Shown here piece after piece: positions 11,113 to 19,803 of a stretch of 64,000 nucleotides of DNA. The notes beneath the pieces are model-generated. The model saw only the letters and a program-made list of their open reading frames with translations. It did not search any database and was not told the origin of the DNA. Every line of letters starts with the position of its first letter. Position 1 is the stretch's first letter. The translations under genes were made by a program, and so were the position numbers. The DNA is from Chitinophagaceae bacterium (GTDB lineage: Bacteria; Bacteroidota; Bacteroidia; Chitinophagales; Chitinophagaceae): the NCBI GenBank assembly GCA_016715365.1, contig JADKAM010000003.1, forward strand, positions 434,001 through 498,000, given 5' to 3'.

Positions 11113-11328
11113 GTGTTAATCAGTTCAAGTATAAACGATAAAGCAAAATTTAGAATTAAGGGGCAACAAAAAGGAAAGGAAGACCCTTATTTTTATTTTG
11201 AGAACGAATCTGGAAATATTCATGTTTCAGTTATGAAATGGTCGGATTTAATAGAGACCAATAAGCGTAAACTTAAGTATATGGCGAATGTTCTTAAAAC
11301 AAAAGATATATCAGTTCATGATTTATAG
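11113..11328 (+). pseudogene. C-terminal fragment of an unrecognised protein
   Basis: A 71-aa reading frame from a GTG: KGQQKGKEDPYFYFENESGNIHVSVMKWSDLIETNKRKLKYMANVLKTKDISVHDL. It has the composition of real protein and looks like the tail of a larger ATPase- or restriction-associated protein, but no upstream part is present. I cannot name the family. It lies between the NUMOD gene and the convergent toxin-antitoxin operon, where debris from earlier insertions is common. Confidence 0.35.
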
Positions 11329-11360
11329 TTTAAAGGGAATTATTGGGTTATTAAAAATAG

Positions 11361-11594
11361 TTAGCCTTTCGGAGGATATGGGTCATTGCCATAAGTCCAT
11401 TCAATACGAAATTTACTATCCGCGCCCTGTACCAGTACTTGAGCTTCGTAGCCCAATTTCCCAGCTTTATGGGCCGTGTCAACAGCTTCATTTATTGCTG
11501 CTTGTTGAGTAGAATAAGGGCCATAATGTACACTGTTATAGGATATTTTCCACTGCCCTTGATGATGTACTACATAATATTGCAAACGTGCCAT
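11361..11594 (-). CDS. DUF2188 domain protein
   Basis: A 77-aa protein, MARLQYYVVHHQGQWKISYNSVHYGPYSTQQAAINEAVDTAHKAG...VLVQGADSKFRIEWTYGNDPYP. It matches the DUF2188 (YegP-like) pattern of an HhG-W-xVk start, a yxTq-eAi...A--Ak helix and an L-vhg-DG-i--E-tYG-DP ending. It begins nine bases after the antitoxin stop on the same strand, so it is probably the third gene of the toxin-antitoxin operon. The molecular role of DUF2188 is unknown. Confidence 0.75.
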   Translation of the reverse strand: MARLQYYVVHHQGQWKISYNSVHYGPYSTQQAAINEAVDTAHKAGKLGYEAQVLVQGADSKFRIEWTYGNDPYPPKG

Positions 11595-11603
11595 AATTAT
11601 AAT

Positions 11604-12596
11604 TTAATCAACGTGTTTTAATTCAAAACTATACTCATAAGTGATTCTGTTCTTCTCATCAATATTGTGTATCCAACCAGGCTCATCATGACTTAACCCA
11701 ACGATTGCCTTGGTATTCATATGTTTAAATTTATGAGAAATCTTTTTTAAAGTATCAATTTCAATTTCTGAAAACAGATCTAAGCCTTTCACTTCAGATG
11801 CCAAACATTTCTCACCAATAAAATCCCCGAAATCATTCTCTTCGATCCTGGCGTAACCAGCATTTATTACATGATTATATATTACTCCGTAATTTTCCGG
11901 AACAGGCCCTTTTTGTAAGGCCTTATAATAAATACCACTTATGCTGTTGCCGTGAGTTTTATAATGCCCAAAATCAGCATAAAACATAAGTTTATTTAAT
12001 GCCGTTGTAAATGGTTTATTGTTTTTTGCAAAATAAGAAACCATACTTCCGATTTTATTAAAGTTTGGAACTTTATATCCATTACTAACGGTAGGAAATG
12101 GGTTGCCAAATAATAAACTAAACCATATTTGTTCAATCTTATTATTATTTAACGCATCCTGTACTTTTTCTAAAACCTTATGATATTGTTTTTTTTCAAA
12201 AGTATTTTTACTCATTTCCAAAAGTTCAATAAATTCTTCGGGCCTTTCCGCTAGTCTAATCAATCGACCATTAGCAACACTTGGTATTTCACCGTCTTCA
12301 TAGTTTCTATAGCCATTTGCTCCGAAACCCAACACTTCACTCATTTTGGAAGCGCTTAACCCATATTTTTTTCTGATATCAATAATTTCATCAGTAAATG
12401 GAATACCGTATTTCTCTCGGTATTTATTGTGTACTTGAGCAAGATTTAAAGTATCTATACTAGAGGTTGTAAATTGCTCCTTAGTGTCTTTACAAACATA
12501 GTAATGATATAACACCGTAAATGATTCTTTTCTAAATACGAAGTCTCTATGTTCTTTCTTTAGTTGTGTTTCTCCATTTGTGAATGGACTTTTCAT
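11604..12596 (-). CDS. MqsA-like HTH plus Panacea (DUF4065) antitoxin
   Basis: A 330-aa protein. Residues 20-110 look like an MqsA-type antitoxin: a degenerate N-terminal part (YYVCKDTKEQF), then an XRE-like helix-turn-helix, DIRKKYGLSASKMSEVLGFGANGYRNYEDGEIPSVANG. Residues 180-300 are a Panacea/SocA domain, SMVSYFAKNNKPFTTALNKLMFYADFGHYKTHGNSISGIYYKALQKGPVPENYG, known to neutralise many unrelated toxins. It follows the MqsR-like toxin gene by about 50 bases on the same strand. Such antitoxins usually repress their own promoter, and a 24-bp palindrome lies at the promoter upstream. Confidence 0.85.
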   Translation of the reverse strand: MKSPFTNGETQLKKEHRDFVFRKESFTVLYHYYVCKDTKEQFTTSSIDTLNLAQVHNKYREKYGIPFTDEIIDIRKKYGLSASKMSEVLGFGANGYRNYEDGEIPSVANGRLIRLAERPEEFIELLEMSKNTFEKKQYHKVLEKVQDALNNNKIEQIWFSLLFGNPFPTVSNGYKVPNFNKIGSMVSYFAKNNKPFTTALNKLMFYADFGHYKTHGNSISGIYYKALQKGPVPENYGVIYNHVINAGYARIEENDFGDFIGEKCLASEVKGLDLFSEIEIDTLKKISHKFKHMNTKAIVGLSHDEPGWIHNIDEKNRITYEYSFELKHVD

Positions 12597-12644
12597 AAAT
12601 GTTACCCTCTTTTTTGTAATTGTATTAATTTTTCCTAGCCGCCG

Positions 12645-12962
12645 CTATGTATGAAACGAAATACATATTACCTTGTTGTTGCAGAAGCCAAGTGTCAGTT
12701 TAATATAAACTTTAAACCCTTTTACTTCCTTTTTAAAAACCCTTAAATCTGGCCCATCGTTAAGTTTGTCTTGTAAGCGGCCTTTATAATAATCTGCTGC
12801 TGTTAATTGGGTAATTATTTTTTCTCGGTCTTTTGGACTTATTTCTAAGTCTAATAACGTTTGAGTGTTCTTGCCTCTGTCGTCCCGAAAAATAATATCC
12901 CATACCTTCATTTTTACTTTAAAGTCTTGCAAAAAGGTTTCAATCTCATTAGCTGTTGCCAT
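12645..12962 (-). CDS. MqsR-like toxin (type II toxin-antitoxin)
   Basis: A 105-aa protein. The C-terminal half, LTAADYYKGRLQDKLNDGPDLRVFKKEVKGFKVYIKLTLGFCNNKVICISFHT, carries the features of MqsR-family mRNA interferases: DYYK, the VYIK strand and a terminal CISFH strand. It is the first gene of the operon, before the MqsA/Panacea antitoxin, which is the usual MqsRA order. The protein ends a few residues after SFH; a one-base shift at the end would give a slightly longer tail, so the exact C-terminus is uncertain. Expected activity is ribosome-independent RNA cleavage, inferred from the family. Confidence 0.78.
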   Translation of the reverse strand: MATANEIETFLQDFKVKMKVWDIIFRDDRGKNTQTLLDLEISPKDREKIITQLTAADYYKGRLQDKLNDGPDLRVFKKEVKGFKVYIKLTLGFCNNKVICISFHT

Positions 12963-13060
12963 CGTTCAGGTAATTTGTTGGTCTGTTGTAAAAAAATAAA
13001 CTTTTTCATGTTCTTAGTTTTAAGAGTTGGTAGCGATTTGCTCATAAATGGTTAATTACA

Positions 13061-13090
13061 CAAATTTAGAGTCTTTTTTCATTTATTCAA
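13061..13090 (-). promoter_or_regulatory. Bacteroidota-type promoter of the toxin-antitoxin operon
   Basis: On the minus strand TTG (13090-13088), a spacer of exactly 19 bases, then TAAATTTG (13068-13061). This is a full match to the Bacteroidota primary sigma consensus TTG-N19-TAnnTTTG. It points at the toxin ATG at 12962 and predicts a 5' leader of about 90 bases. Confidence 0.75.
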
Positions 13091-13106
13091 CTTTAAAGTT
13101 GAATAA
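13083..13106. promoter_or_regulatory. 24-bp perfect palindrome, probable antitoxin operator
   Basis: Each half is TTATTCAACTTT or its exact complement, with no spacer. The -33 TTG of the toxin promoter lies inside it, so a protein bound here would block RNA polymerase. The MqsA-like HTH antitoxin of this operon is the natural candidate; binding is inferred. Confidence 0.65.
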
Positions 13107-13779
13107 TTTGACAATTTTGCTTTTTTTAACATTAATTAGTTATGTTTCATATATACAATATATATCATTATGAAGTAAAAACAAATACTTGGCACGTACA
13201 AAAAAAAGAAAGCAAACGATATCCGTAAACTGATTGACTTAGATAAGGAAACAATCAAAGCAATTACCATAGATGCTGTCAACACTGAGTTGGCCGGATT
13301 TAAACCCGATGCAGAAAGAATTTTATAAGAAGCTGCAGCAAAAATGACTCTTAAACAAGAAATGCCTATTACCTCAATTTAAAAATCTACAGGAACCTAC
13401 ACAAAGGTTTTTAGATGAAAAGGTTTGCCGTAAGAATCTAGAGGAAATGATTTGGGAGGGAGAACCTACCTGTCCTCATAGTGGCCAAAATAAACCCTAC
13501 CTAGAAAATCCGGTGAGTGTGAACGCCTTTTCCGTTATTAAATGACCAGGAAGGGCACTAAAAATCAATATAATTCCTGGTCAATCACTTTCGGATTTAG
13601 CTGGTCAGTATCATCGAATTTTCCAACCAGTCGGCGCCAACCTTTTTTAACCGGGATCCTCGTTGTTGTAACAATCAGCCTTTTCCAACAAAATATACAA
13701 TAATGATTAAATCCATTGCACAAGCACTATAACTACCCAAAAGCCTTAATTTTATTCAAATAATCCCCGGCTAACATAC
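13107..13779. other. Gene debris between the toxin-antitoxin operon and the restriction gene
   Basis: No intact gene. Bases 13212-13328 encode ANDIRKLIDLDKETIKAITIDAVN..., a helical fragment with no clear start and no family I recognise. Bases 13360-13503 are a transposase remnant listed separately. The remaining 250 bases show no coding signal. The restriction gene promoter must lie in the last part, but I do not see a consensus match. Confidence 0.45.
13360..13503 (+). pseudogene. IS1595-family transposase N-terminal remnant
   Basis: The frame FKNLQEPTQRFLDEKVCRKNLEEMIW..PTCPHSGQNKPY resembles the N-terminal zinc-ribbon region of IS1595-type transposases, which have an F-x-dE-x-C-x-x-L-x-x-x-rW start and a CPxCG knuckle. 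The knuckle reads CPHSG, so a cysteine is lost. No DDE domain follows and no terminal inverted repeats are visible. It marks past transposition into this spot. Confidence 0.5.
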
Positions 13780-16700
13780 ATGAAACTGGAATTAATCAAG
13801 CCTATAAAAGCCCTTAATAAAGCCTACCTGAAGGAAAAGGTAAGTCGTAACCACATAGAGCTGTTTAAGAAGAACCTTCAACAACTACTTAGCCGTATCA
13901 ATGAACAGGAAAGCGAGGAACACCTGAAAAATGTAATAGCTGATTTTTTAAAAGATACCTGGTACAAGGACCAGTTTGAAATAAATACCAAAGACAGGAA
14001 CGATTTGGTGATACATACTGGAAAAACAACCAAAGAAGCGTTAGGTATAATCCTCGAAGTTAAAAAGCCTTCCAATAAGGCAGAGATGATGACAGCAGCC
14101 AAGCCAAATACAAAGGCTTTACAGGAACTGATTTTATATTATTTACGGGAAAGAGTTGACCATAATAACACCGATATAAAATACCTGGTTGTTACCAATA
14201 TTTATGAGTGGTTTATAATAGATGAAGTTTGGTTTGAAAAGAATGTTTTTAGAAACAGCAAACTAAAAAAAGATTACGAGAATTGGAAACTGAGTGGCAA
14301 AGACACTAAGTTCTTTTATGACAGCATTGCTAAATCATTTCTGGATGAAGTGGCAGAAGAAATGCCCGTTACTTATTTTGATGTTCGTGCCTATGAAAAG
14401 TATGTAAACAATACCGACAAAGAAGATGATACCAAACTCATCGGATTGTTTAAGATATTATCGCCTGCACATTTGTTGAAGCAACCATTTATAAACGATA
14501 GTAACAGCCTGGATACAAAATTTTATGTTGAACTATTGCATATCATTGGGCTGGAAGAAATAAAAGATGGCGGAAAAAATTAATAAAACGAAAAGCAAAA
14601 TCTGACGAAGCTTCTTTGCTGGAGAACACGATTATAAAATTAGAAGATAAAGATGCTTTACGTAATATCACTAATCTTTCCACTTTTGGGGCAAACAAGG
14701 AAGAACAATTATTTAACGTAGCCCTGGAGTTATGTATTACCTGGGTTAACCGGGTGCTGTTTATTAAGTTGCTTGAAGCTCAGTTATATAAATACCACAA
14801 AGGAAACAAAGACTATCTTTTTCTAAACAGCAAACTGGTATTTGATTTTGACGAACTGAGTAATCTCTTCTTCCAGGTTTTGGCAGAAAAGCCGGAAAGC
14901 AGGCGCAATCACATACAGGAAAAATTCAGTAAAGTGCCTTATCTCAACAGTTCTTTGTTTGAACGTATTGAACTGGAAAGGCAAACCATTAATATCAGTG
15001 AATTAGACAATCGCTTACAATTACCCTTATCAAACAGTTCTGTTTTAAAAGACGATAAAGGCAAACGCAAAGTCGGCACTTTGCCTACACTGCAATATCT
15101 TTTTGAATTTTTAGATGCCTACGATTTTACCAGCGAGGGCGGCGAAGAAATACAGGAAGAAAATAAAAACCTGATCAATGCATCTGTATTGGGATTGATT
15201 TTTGAAAAGATAAACGGCTACAAAGACGGATCTTTCTTTACACCGGGGTTTGTAACCATGTATATGTGTAAAGAAACCATCCGCAGGTCGGTGTTGCAAA
15301 AGTTTAATGATACCAAAGGATGGCAATGTGACACCATTGATAGTTTGTATAATAAAATTGAGGATAAGAAAGATGCCAATAAAATTATCAATAGCCTGCA
15401 CATTTGCGACCCAGCCGTGGGCAGCGGCCACTTTTAGTAAGTGCCTTAAATGAAATGATTGCCATTAAAAGCGAATTGAAAATTTTACAGGACGCAACAG
15501 GTAAAATTTTAAGGGATTATCATGTGGAAGTGGTGAATGATGAATTGATTATTACAGACGAAGATGGCAAATTATTTGATTACAATCCACAAAACAAAGA
15601 AAGCCAGCGCATACAGGAAACCTTATTTCATGAAAAGGAAACCATTATTGAAAACTGTTTGTTTGGGGTAGATATAAACCCCAACTCTGTAAAAATTTGC
15701 CGTCTTCGCTTATGGATTGAATTGTTGAAAAATGCGTACTACACGCCTGCAAGCAATTACATAGAGTTGGAAACCTTGCCCAATATTGATATAAACATTA
15801 AGTGCGGCAACAGCCTTATAAGCCGCTTTGCTTTAGATGCCGATATTAAGAGTGCATTACGCAACAGCAAATGGAGTATCGATAGTTATAAAGTGGCAGT
15901 ACAAACATACCGTGATGCCGAAAGCAAAGAGCGGAAAAGAGAAATGGAAGAATTGATAGATTCCATAAAAAAAGATTTCAGAAGTTATATAAGTCCCAAC
16001 GACCCCAAGTATAAAAAGCTATCTAAACTAAGGGGCGATTTATTTAACATTAGCCAAACCAAAGAATTGTTTGATGAAGGAAACAAAAAGAACAAGGACA
16101 CCAAAAAGAAAATTGAACAATTAAGCAACGAAATAACAAAACTGGAAACAGAAATTGAAGAAATAAAAACCAACAAGATTTATGAAAATGCTTTTGAGTG
16201 GCGGTTTGAGTTTCCGGAGGTATTGAATGGTGATGGAGATTATATTGGGTTTGATATGATAATAGGTAATCCTCCTTACATACAATTGCAAAAAATAGGA
16301 TTGGAATCTGAAACCCTCGAAAAACAAGGCTTTGAAACTTTTGCTAAAACGGGAGACATTTACCAATTGTTTTACGAACTTGGTGTAAATCTTTTACTCC
16401 AGAGCGGCCAGCTATGTTATATTACCAGTAACAAATGGATGCGGACCGATTATGGTAAAGTAACCAGGGAATATTTTGGAACAAAATGCAATGTACAGTT
16501 CGTAATAGATTTTGGAATGGGGCAAATGTTTGATAGCGCTACCACCTATACTAATATCTTATTGCTTACAAAGAGGGCTTCAACGACCAACCTATTACTA
16601 TGTCGGGTAAAAAATGATTACAAATTGCAAATTCCTTTGTGGGAATATATAGAAAATAACCTTGTCGAAGTTGAGAATCCAAAAGGGAATAGCTGGGTAG

Positions 16701-17521
16701 CTTATGATAAAAACGAATATGGATTGATTAAAAAAGTTGAAGCACAGGGTACTGCATTAAAAGACTGGGATATTGAAATAAACTATGGAATTAAAACCGG
16801 CTACAACGAAGCATTTATTATTGATTCCGAAACAAGAGATAGGCTTGTAAAAGAGGACCCCAAAAGCGACGAAATTATTAAGCCTATATTAAGAGGGGAA
16901 GATGTTAAAGCTTATGTGCCAGAATGGGCTGGAAAATGGCTTATAAACACTCATAATGGAGTAAAGTCAAAAGGCATTGAACCCATAAATGTTGAAAGGG
17001 ATTATAAAGCGGTATTCAATTGGTTATCACAGCATCAGGAGAAATTGGAAAAGAGATTAGACAAGGGAAATCACTGGACGAATCTTCGCAATTGCGCCTA
17101 TGTTGAAGAATTTAGCAAGCCAAAAATAATTTACCCCAACATGACCAAATACCTGCCTTTTGTATATGATAAAGGCTCGTTTTTTATCAACGACAAGGGC
17201 TTTATCATGTCAGGCAATTATTTAAGCTACCTCACACTTTTTTTCAACTCCAGTTTATTCCGCTTTTGCTTTAAAGATAAATTCCCGGAATTGCTAGGTG
17301 AGACAAGGGAGTTACGCAAAGTTTTCTTTGAAACTATTGAGGTTAAACCAATAAATGATGAAACATGGTATATACAGAAGTTAGAGCAAATGATTACTGC
17401 GATGAAGGAAGGGGTGCCAAATTGTTATATTCAAACCGAAATTGAAGAAAAGATTTTTGATTTATATGAGTTGAATAGTGATGAAAGAATACTGGTTCAA
17501 TCACAGGCTTCTACTCAGTAA
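13780..17521 (+). CDS. Type IIG-like restriction endonuclease-methyltransferase with TaqI-like specificity domain; two frameshifts
   Basis: About 1247 aa when read through two breaks. At 14577 one A added gives DGGKKLIKRKAKSDEASLLEN; at 15432 one T added gives DPAVGSGHFLVSALNEMIAIKSEL. Order: an N-terminal PD-(D/E)xK nuclease domain (NDLVIHT...GIILEVKKPSN, about residues 75-110); an N6-adenine methyltransferase with motif I DPAVGSGHF and motif IV IIGNPPYIQ; a coiled coil (KKKIEQLSNEITKLETEIEEIK) between them; and a C-terminal TaqI-like recognition domain (GIKTGYNEAFII ... FPELLGETRELRKVFFETIEV). One chain would cut and methylate DNA. The last 117 or so codons lie in a probable invertible segment (see 17169-17850), so the specificity may switch. 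Confidence 0.85.
17169..17186 (+). repeat. Left inverted repeat of the invertible specificity segment
   Basis: ATAAAGGCTCGTTTTTTA, inside the specificity domain and read as K-G-S-F-F. The reverse complement at 17833-17850 is identical over 18 bases. After one T/C difference, four more bases (CAAC) match. Sequences on both outer sides diverge. Confidence 0.8.
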
Positions 17522-17850
17522 ATCTTGTTCTTCCTTTGAAAGTGAATACAAACTTGCAAGCTCATTTTCAATTGTTTCTTGACAACTACTGTAATCTTCT
17601 CCTTTTGTTCTTAGGGTTACAATTTGTTCTACAAGGTTTGAAAAAAAATCATTTTTCTTATCGTCAATTTTAATCACCCGAACATTTTCAAAAAAGATTT
17701 TGCTTAGTTCTCTGGTATCACCCAACAACTCAGGAAAATATTCACGGAAGGCAAACCGAAATAATTTTGAATTTAAGAAGGCAGTCAAATAGCCCAAATA
17801 GTGTCCTGTAATTATGAAACATTTCTGGTTGGTAAAAAACGAGCCTTTAT
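17501..17850 (-). pseudogene. Silent, inverted alternative C-terminus of the restriction-methyltransferase specificity domain
   Basis: On the minus strand this frame reads KGSFFTNQKCFIITGHYLGYLTAFLNSKLFRF...FPELLGDTRELSKIFFENVRV...LSRSL, homologous to the end of the convergent methyltransferase gene: 36 of the first 54 residues after the junction are identical. It has no start codon or upstream domain of its own, because the invertase gene begins just beyond. The two stop codons overlap tail to tail by about 20 bases. It is best read as a stored cassette that becomes the active 3' end after inversion, not as a dead gene. Confidence 0.8.
17833..17850 (-). repeat. Right inverted repeat of the invertible specificity segment
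   Basis: Exact reverse complement of 17169-17186. It also falls on the codons for K-G-S-F-F in the silent cassette, in the same phase, so exchange at this point preserves the reading frame. It ends 19 bases before the invertase start codon. Confidence 0.8.
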
Positions 17851-17869
17851 TATCTACTTTTAGTAGAAA

Positions 17870-18463
17870 ATGATTTACGCATACATCAGGGTTAGCACGG
17901 AAAAACAAACAATAGAAAATCAACGGTATGAAATTTTACAATTTGCTGGAGCAAAGAATTTAACAATCAACAAATGGTTTGAAGAAACTATAAGTGCATC
18001 CAAAAAAATTGAAGAAAGAGCTTTCGGTATTGTGCTAAGGAAATTAAGGGCAGATGATATTCTTATTGTTTCAGAAATATCAAGAATGGGTAGAAATTTA
18101 ATGCAGATTATGAGTATCCTACATCTTTGTATGGAACGAAAAGCAATAGTATATGCAGTAAAAGAAGGGTATGAACTGGGAGATAATATTAACTCAAAAG
18201 TGTTGGCATTTGCATTTGGATTATCCGCAGAAATTGAAAGAAACCTTATCTCACAAAGAACAAAAGAAGCATTGGCAAGATTGAAAGCCGAAGGAAAAAA
18301 ATTAGGCCGGCCATCCGGTAGTAGAAAAAAGAATCCCAAACTTTTATCTCATAGTGAATTTATACGTAACAAAGTTTTTGAAGGGGCAAAGCAGATCGAA
18401 ATAGCTAAGGCACTAAAAGTACATAGGCACACGGTTAAAAAGTGGATTAAGGAGCATATTTGA
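17870..18463 (+). CDS. Serine recombinase (DNA invertase/resolvase family)
   Basis: A 197-aa protein of usual invertase length. The N-terminal catalytic domain begins MIYAYIRVSTEKQTIENQR with the nucleophile Ser9 and Arg7. The conserved SEISRMGRNLMQI region follows, then the E helix (LAFAFGLSAEIERNLISQRTKEALARLKAEGKKLGRP). The C-terminus has a helix-turn-helix (KQIEIAKALKVHRHTVKKWIKEH). It lies directly next to the right inverted repeat and is oriented away from the invertible segment. Its presence next to a silent specificity cassette makes it the likely enzyme that flips 17169-17850. The family resembles the Mpi/Hin-type invertases of Bacteroides. Confidence 0.9.
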   Translation: MIYAYIRVSTEKQTIENQRYEILQFAGAKNLTINKWFEETISASKKIEERAFGIVLRKLRADDILIVSEISRMGRNLMQIMSILHLCMERKAIVYAVKEGYELGDNINSKVLAFAFGLSAEIERNLISQRTKEALARLKAEGKKLGRPSGSRKKNPKLLSHSEFIRNKVFEGAKQIEIAKALKVHRHTVKKWIKEHI

Positions 18464-18523
18464 GCTTTTATCTCGAACTTTGTGGCCTTCTGAATAAAAT
18501 ACTAAAAATAAGGACTCTTAGAA

Positions 18524-19327
18524 ATGATAAAGACAATAAGAAGACCAGTTTTTGAAGCCGCCGTTATCGAAGCAATATGCAGAACAATTGCAGATACAAA
18601 CAATGGATTAACCGGTACAGAAATTGGTAGCCTTCTCACTCAATCTTCTATAAAGGATATAGACTCCCAAAATACTAAATGGAGAAGATTGTACCACGCT
18701 TTCGTAGAATGGCAAAATAACAATCAATGCTCAAATCATATTTTGACTTTTATTCAATCGGCTCTAAGCCCGGTTAGATACCTCGGAAAAGAAGAATTAT
18801 TCCATCACAGAAGGCATGAAATTAATAAATGCCTTTCCTTTATCGGTGTAGAATTAAATGAAAGAGGCAAATTTCAGGAAGTTGCCAAAGCCACAACAAT
18901 CTCTGAGGCTCAACAAAGAGCAAGTCATTTTAAATATAAGCGTGAAGTAAGAAATGTTCATCAGATTATATTCGAATATTGTAAACCTGAATTACTTAAC
19001 GAAAACTATTTCCATTCTGTATTTGAAGCTGTCAAAAGTGTAGCTGAACGAATAAGAAATATGACTGGGTTATATGCAGATGGCAATGCCTTAATTGAAA
19101 CAGCTTTTTCTACAAGCAACCCTTTAATAAAAATCAATCTTATTAAAAATGATACTGACCGGAGTGAACATTTAGGATTAATGAATGCTATAAAAGGACT
19201 ATTTGGGATAATCAGAAACCCAACAGCACATGAACCAAAAATTAAATTTGCAATTGAAGAAGATGAGGCATTGGATTTAATGATTCTTGTTTCATATATC
19301 CACAAAAGACTTGACAAGGCATTGTAA
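18524..19327 (+). CDS. TIGR02391 (Ymh) family protein, HEPN-like
   Basis: A 267-aa protein. The C-terminal 130 residues show the TIGR02391 pattern: YFHSVFEAVKSVAERIRNMTGLYADGNALIETAFSTSNPLIKIN...GLMNAIKGLFGIIRNPTAHE...ALDLMILVSYIHKRLDKA. RNPTAH fits the Rx4H motif of HEPN-fold proteins. Family members often sit among restriction and anti-phage genes, as here. The N-terminal 130 residues are helical and unrecognised. Nuclease activity is possible but not shown. Confidence 0.75.
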   Translation: MIKTIRRPVFEAAVIEAICRTIADTNNGLTGTEIGSLLTQSSIKDIDSQNTKWRRLYHAFVEWQNNNQCSNHILTFIQSALSPVRYLGKEELFHHRRHEINKCLSFIGVELNERGKFQEVAKATTISEAQQRASHFKYKREVRNVHQIIFEYCKPELLNENYFHSVFEAVKSVAERIRNMTGLYADGNALIETAFSTSNPLIKINLIKNDTDRSEHLGLMNAIKGLFGIIRNPTAHEPKIKFAIEEDEALDLMILVSYIHKRLDKAL

Positions 19328-19342
19328 CTTAAAATTGAAATT

Positions 19343-19789
19343 ATGGAACAACTTGAACATCCTGATTTTGAAATATGGGAAGAAAGAAAGGGATGGTTTG
19401 AAAATGAATTGGAAAATAAGCAGCACCCGATGGCAAGTTACCTTGTAAGTGACCAGGGAACTGCGTTACTGGTAGAGTTACAGAGTTGCTATTGTGCAGG
19501 AGCTTTTTTAGCAGTAATTATTTTATCTGTTTCAATAATTGATGCCCAGCTAAGAGAAACCGAAGCAATGGATAATAAAATCGGTACAGCAAAACTATTA
19601 GACGAATATTTTACTGGAAAAGATATAAACTGGTTGCGTAAATTGAGAAATAAATATGTACATGTTGATATTGACAATTCTGCACTGACCATTGATGACC
19701 AATACAACAACAGAAAACAAATGGAAAGTGATGCCAGGCGTGCCATTCAAATGGTTATACATGCTTTCTTTCAAAGCCCAGGAACTTAA
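19343..19789 (+). CDS. Small HEPN-like protein
   Basis: A 148-aa, mostly helical protein. LRKLRNKYVHVDI contains RNKYVH, an Rx4H motif at the usual place near the end of the third helix of HEPN domains. The preceding CYCAGAFLAVIILSVSIIDAQLRE fits the amphipathic first helices. It begins 15 bases after the TIGR02391 gene, so the two are likely co-translated. HEPN domains are often RNases in toxin or abortive-infection systems; no partner nucleotidyltransferase is seen. Confidence 0.6.
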   Translation: MEQLEHPDFEIWEERKGWFENELENKQHPMASYLVSDQGTALLVELQSCYCAGAFLAVIILSVSIIDAQLRETEAMDNKIGTAKLLDEYFTGKDINWLRKLRNKYVHVDIDNSALTIDDQYNNRKQMESDARRAIQMVIHAFFQSPGT

Positions 19790-19803
19790 AGTATCTTTGC
19801 CTC

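Noticed and set aside
15404..15437. Possible programmed frameshift in the methyltransferase at DPAVGSGHF
   Set aside because: There is no slippery heptamer with a stimulatory structure that I can see, and the same A/T-run loss occurs in many unrelated genes, so sequence error is simpler.
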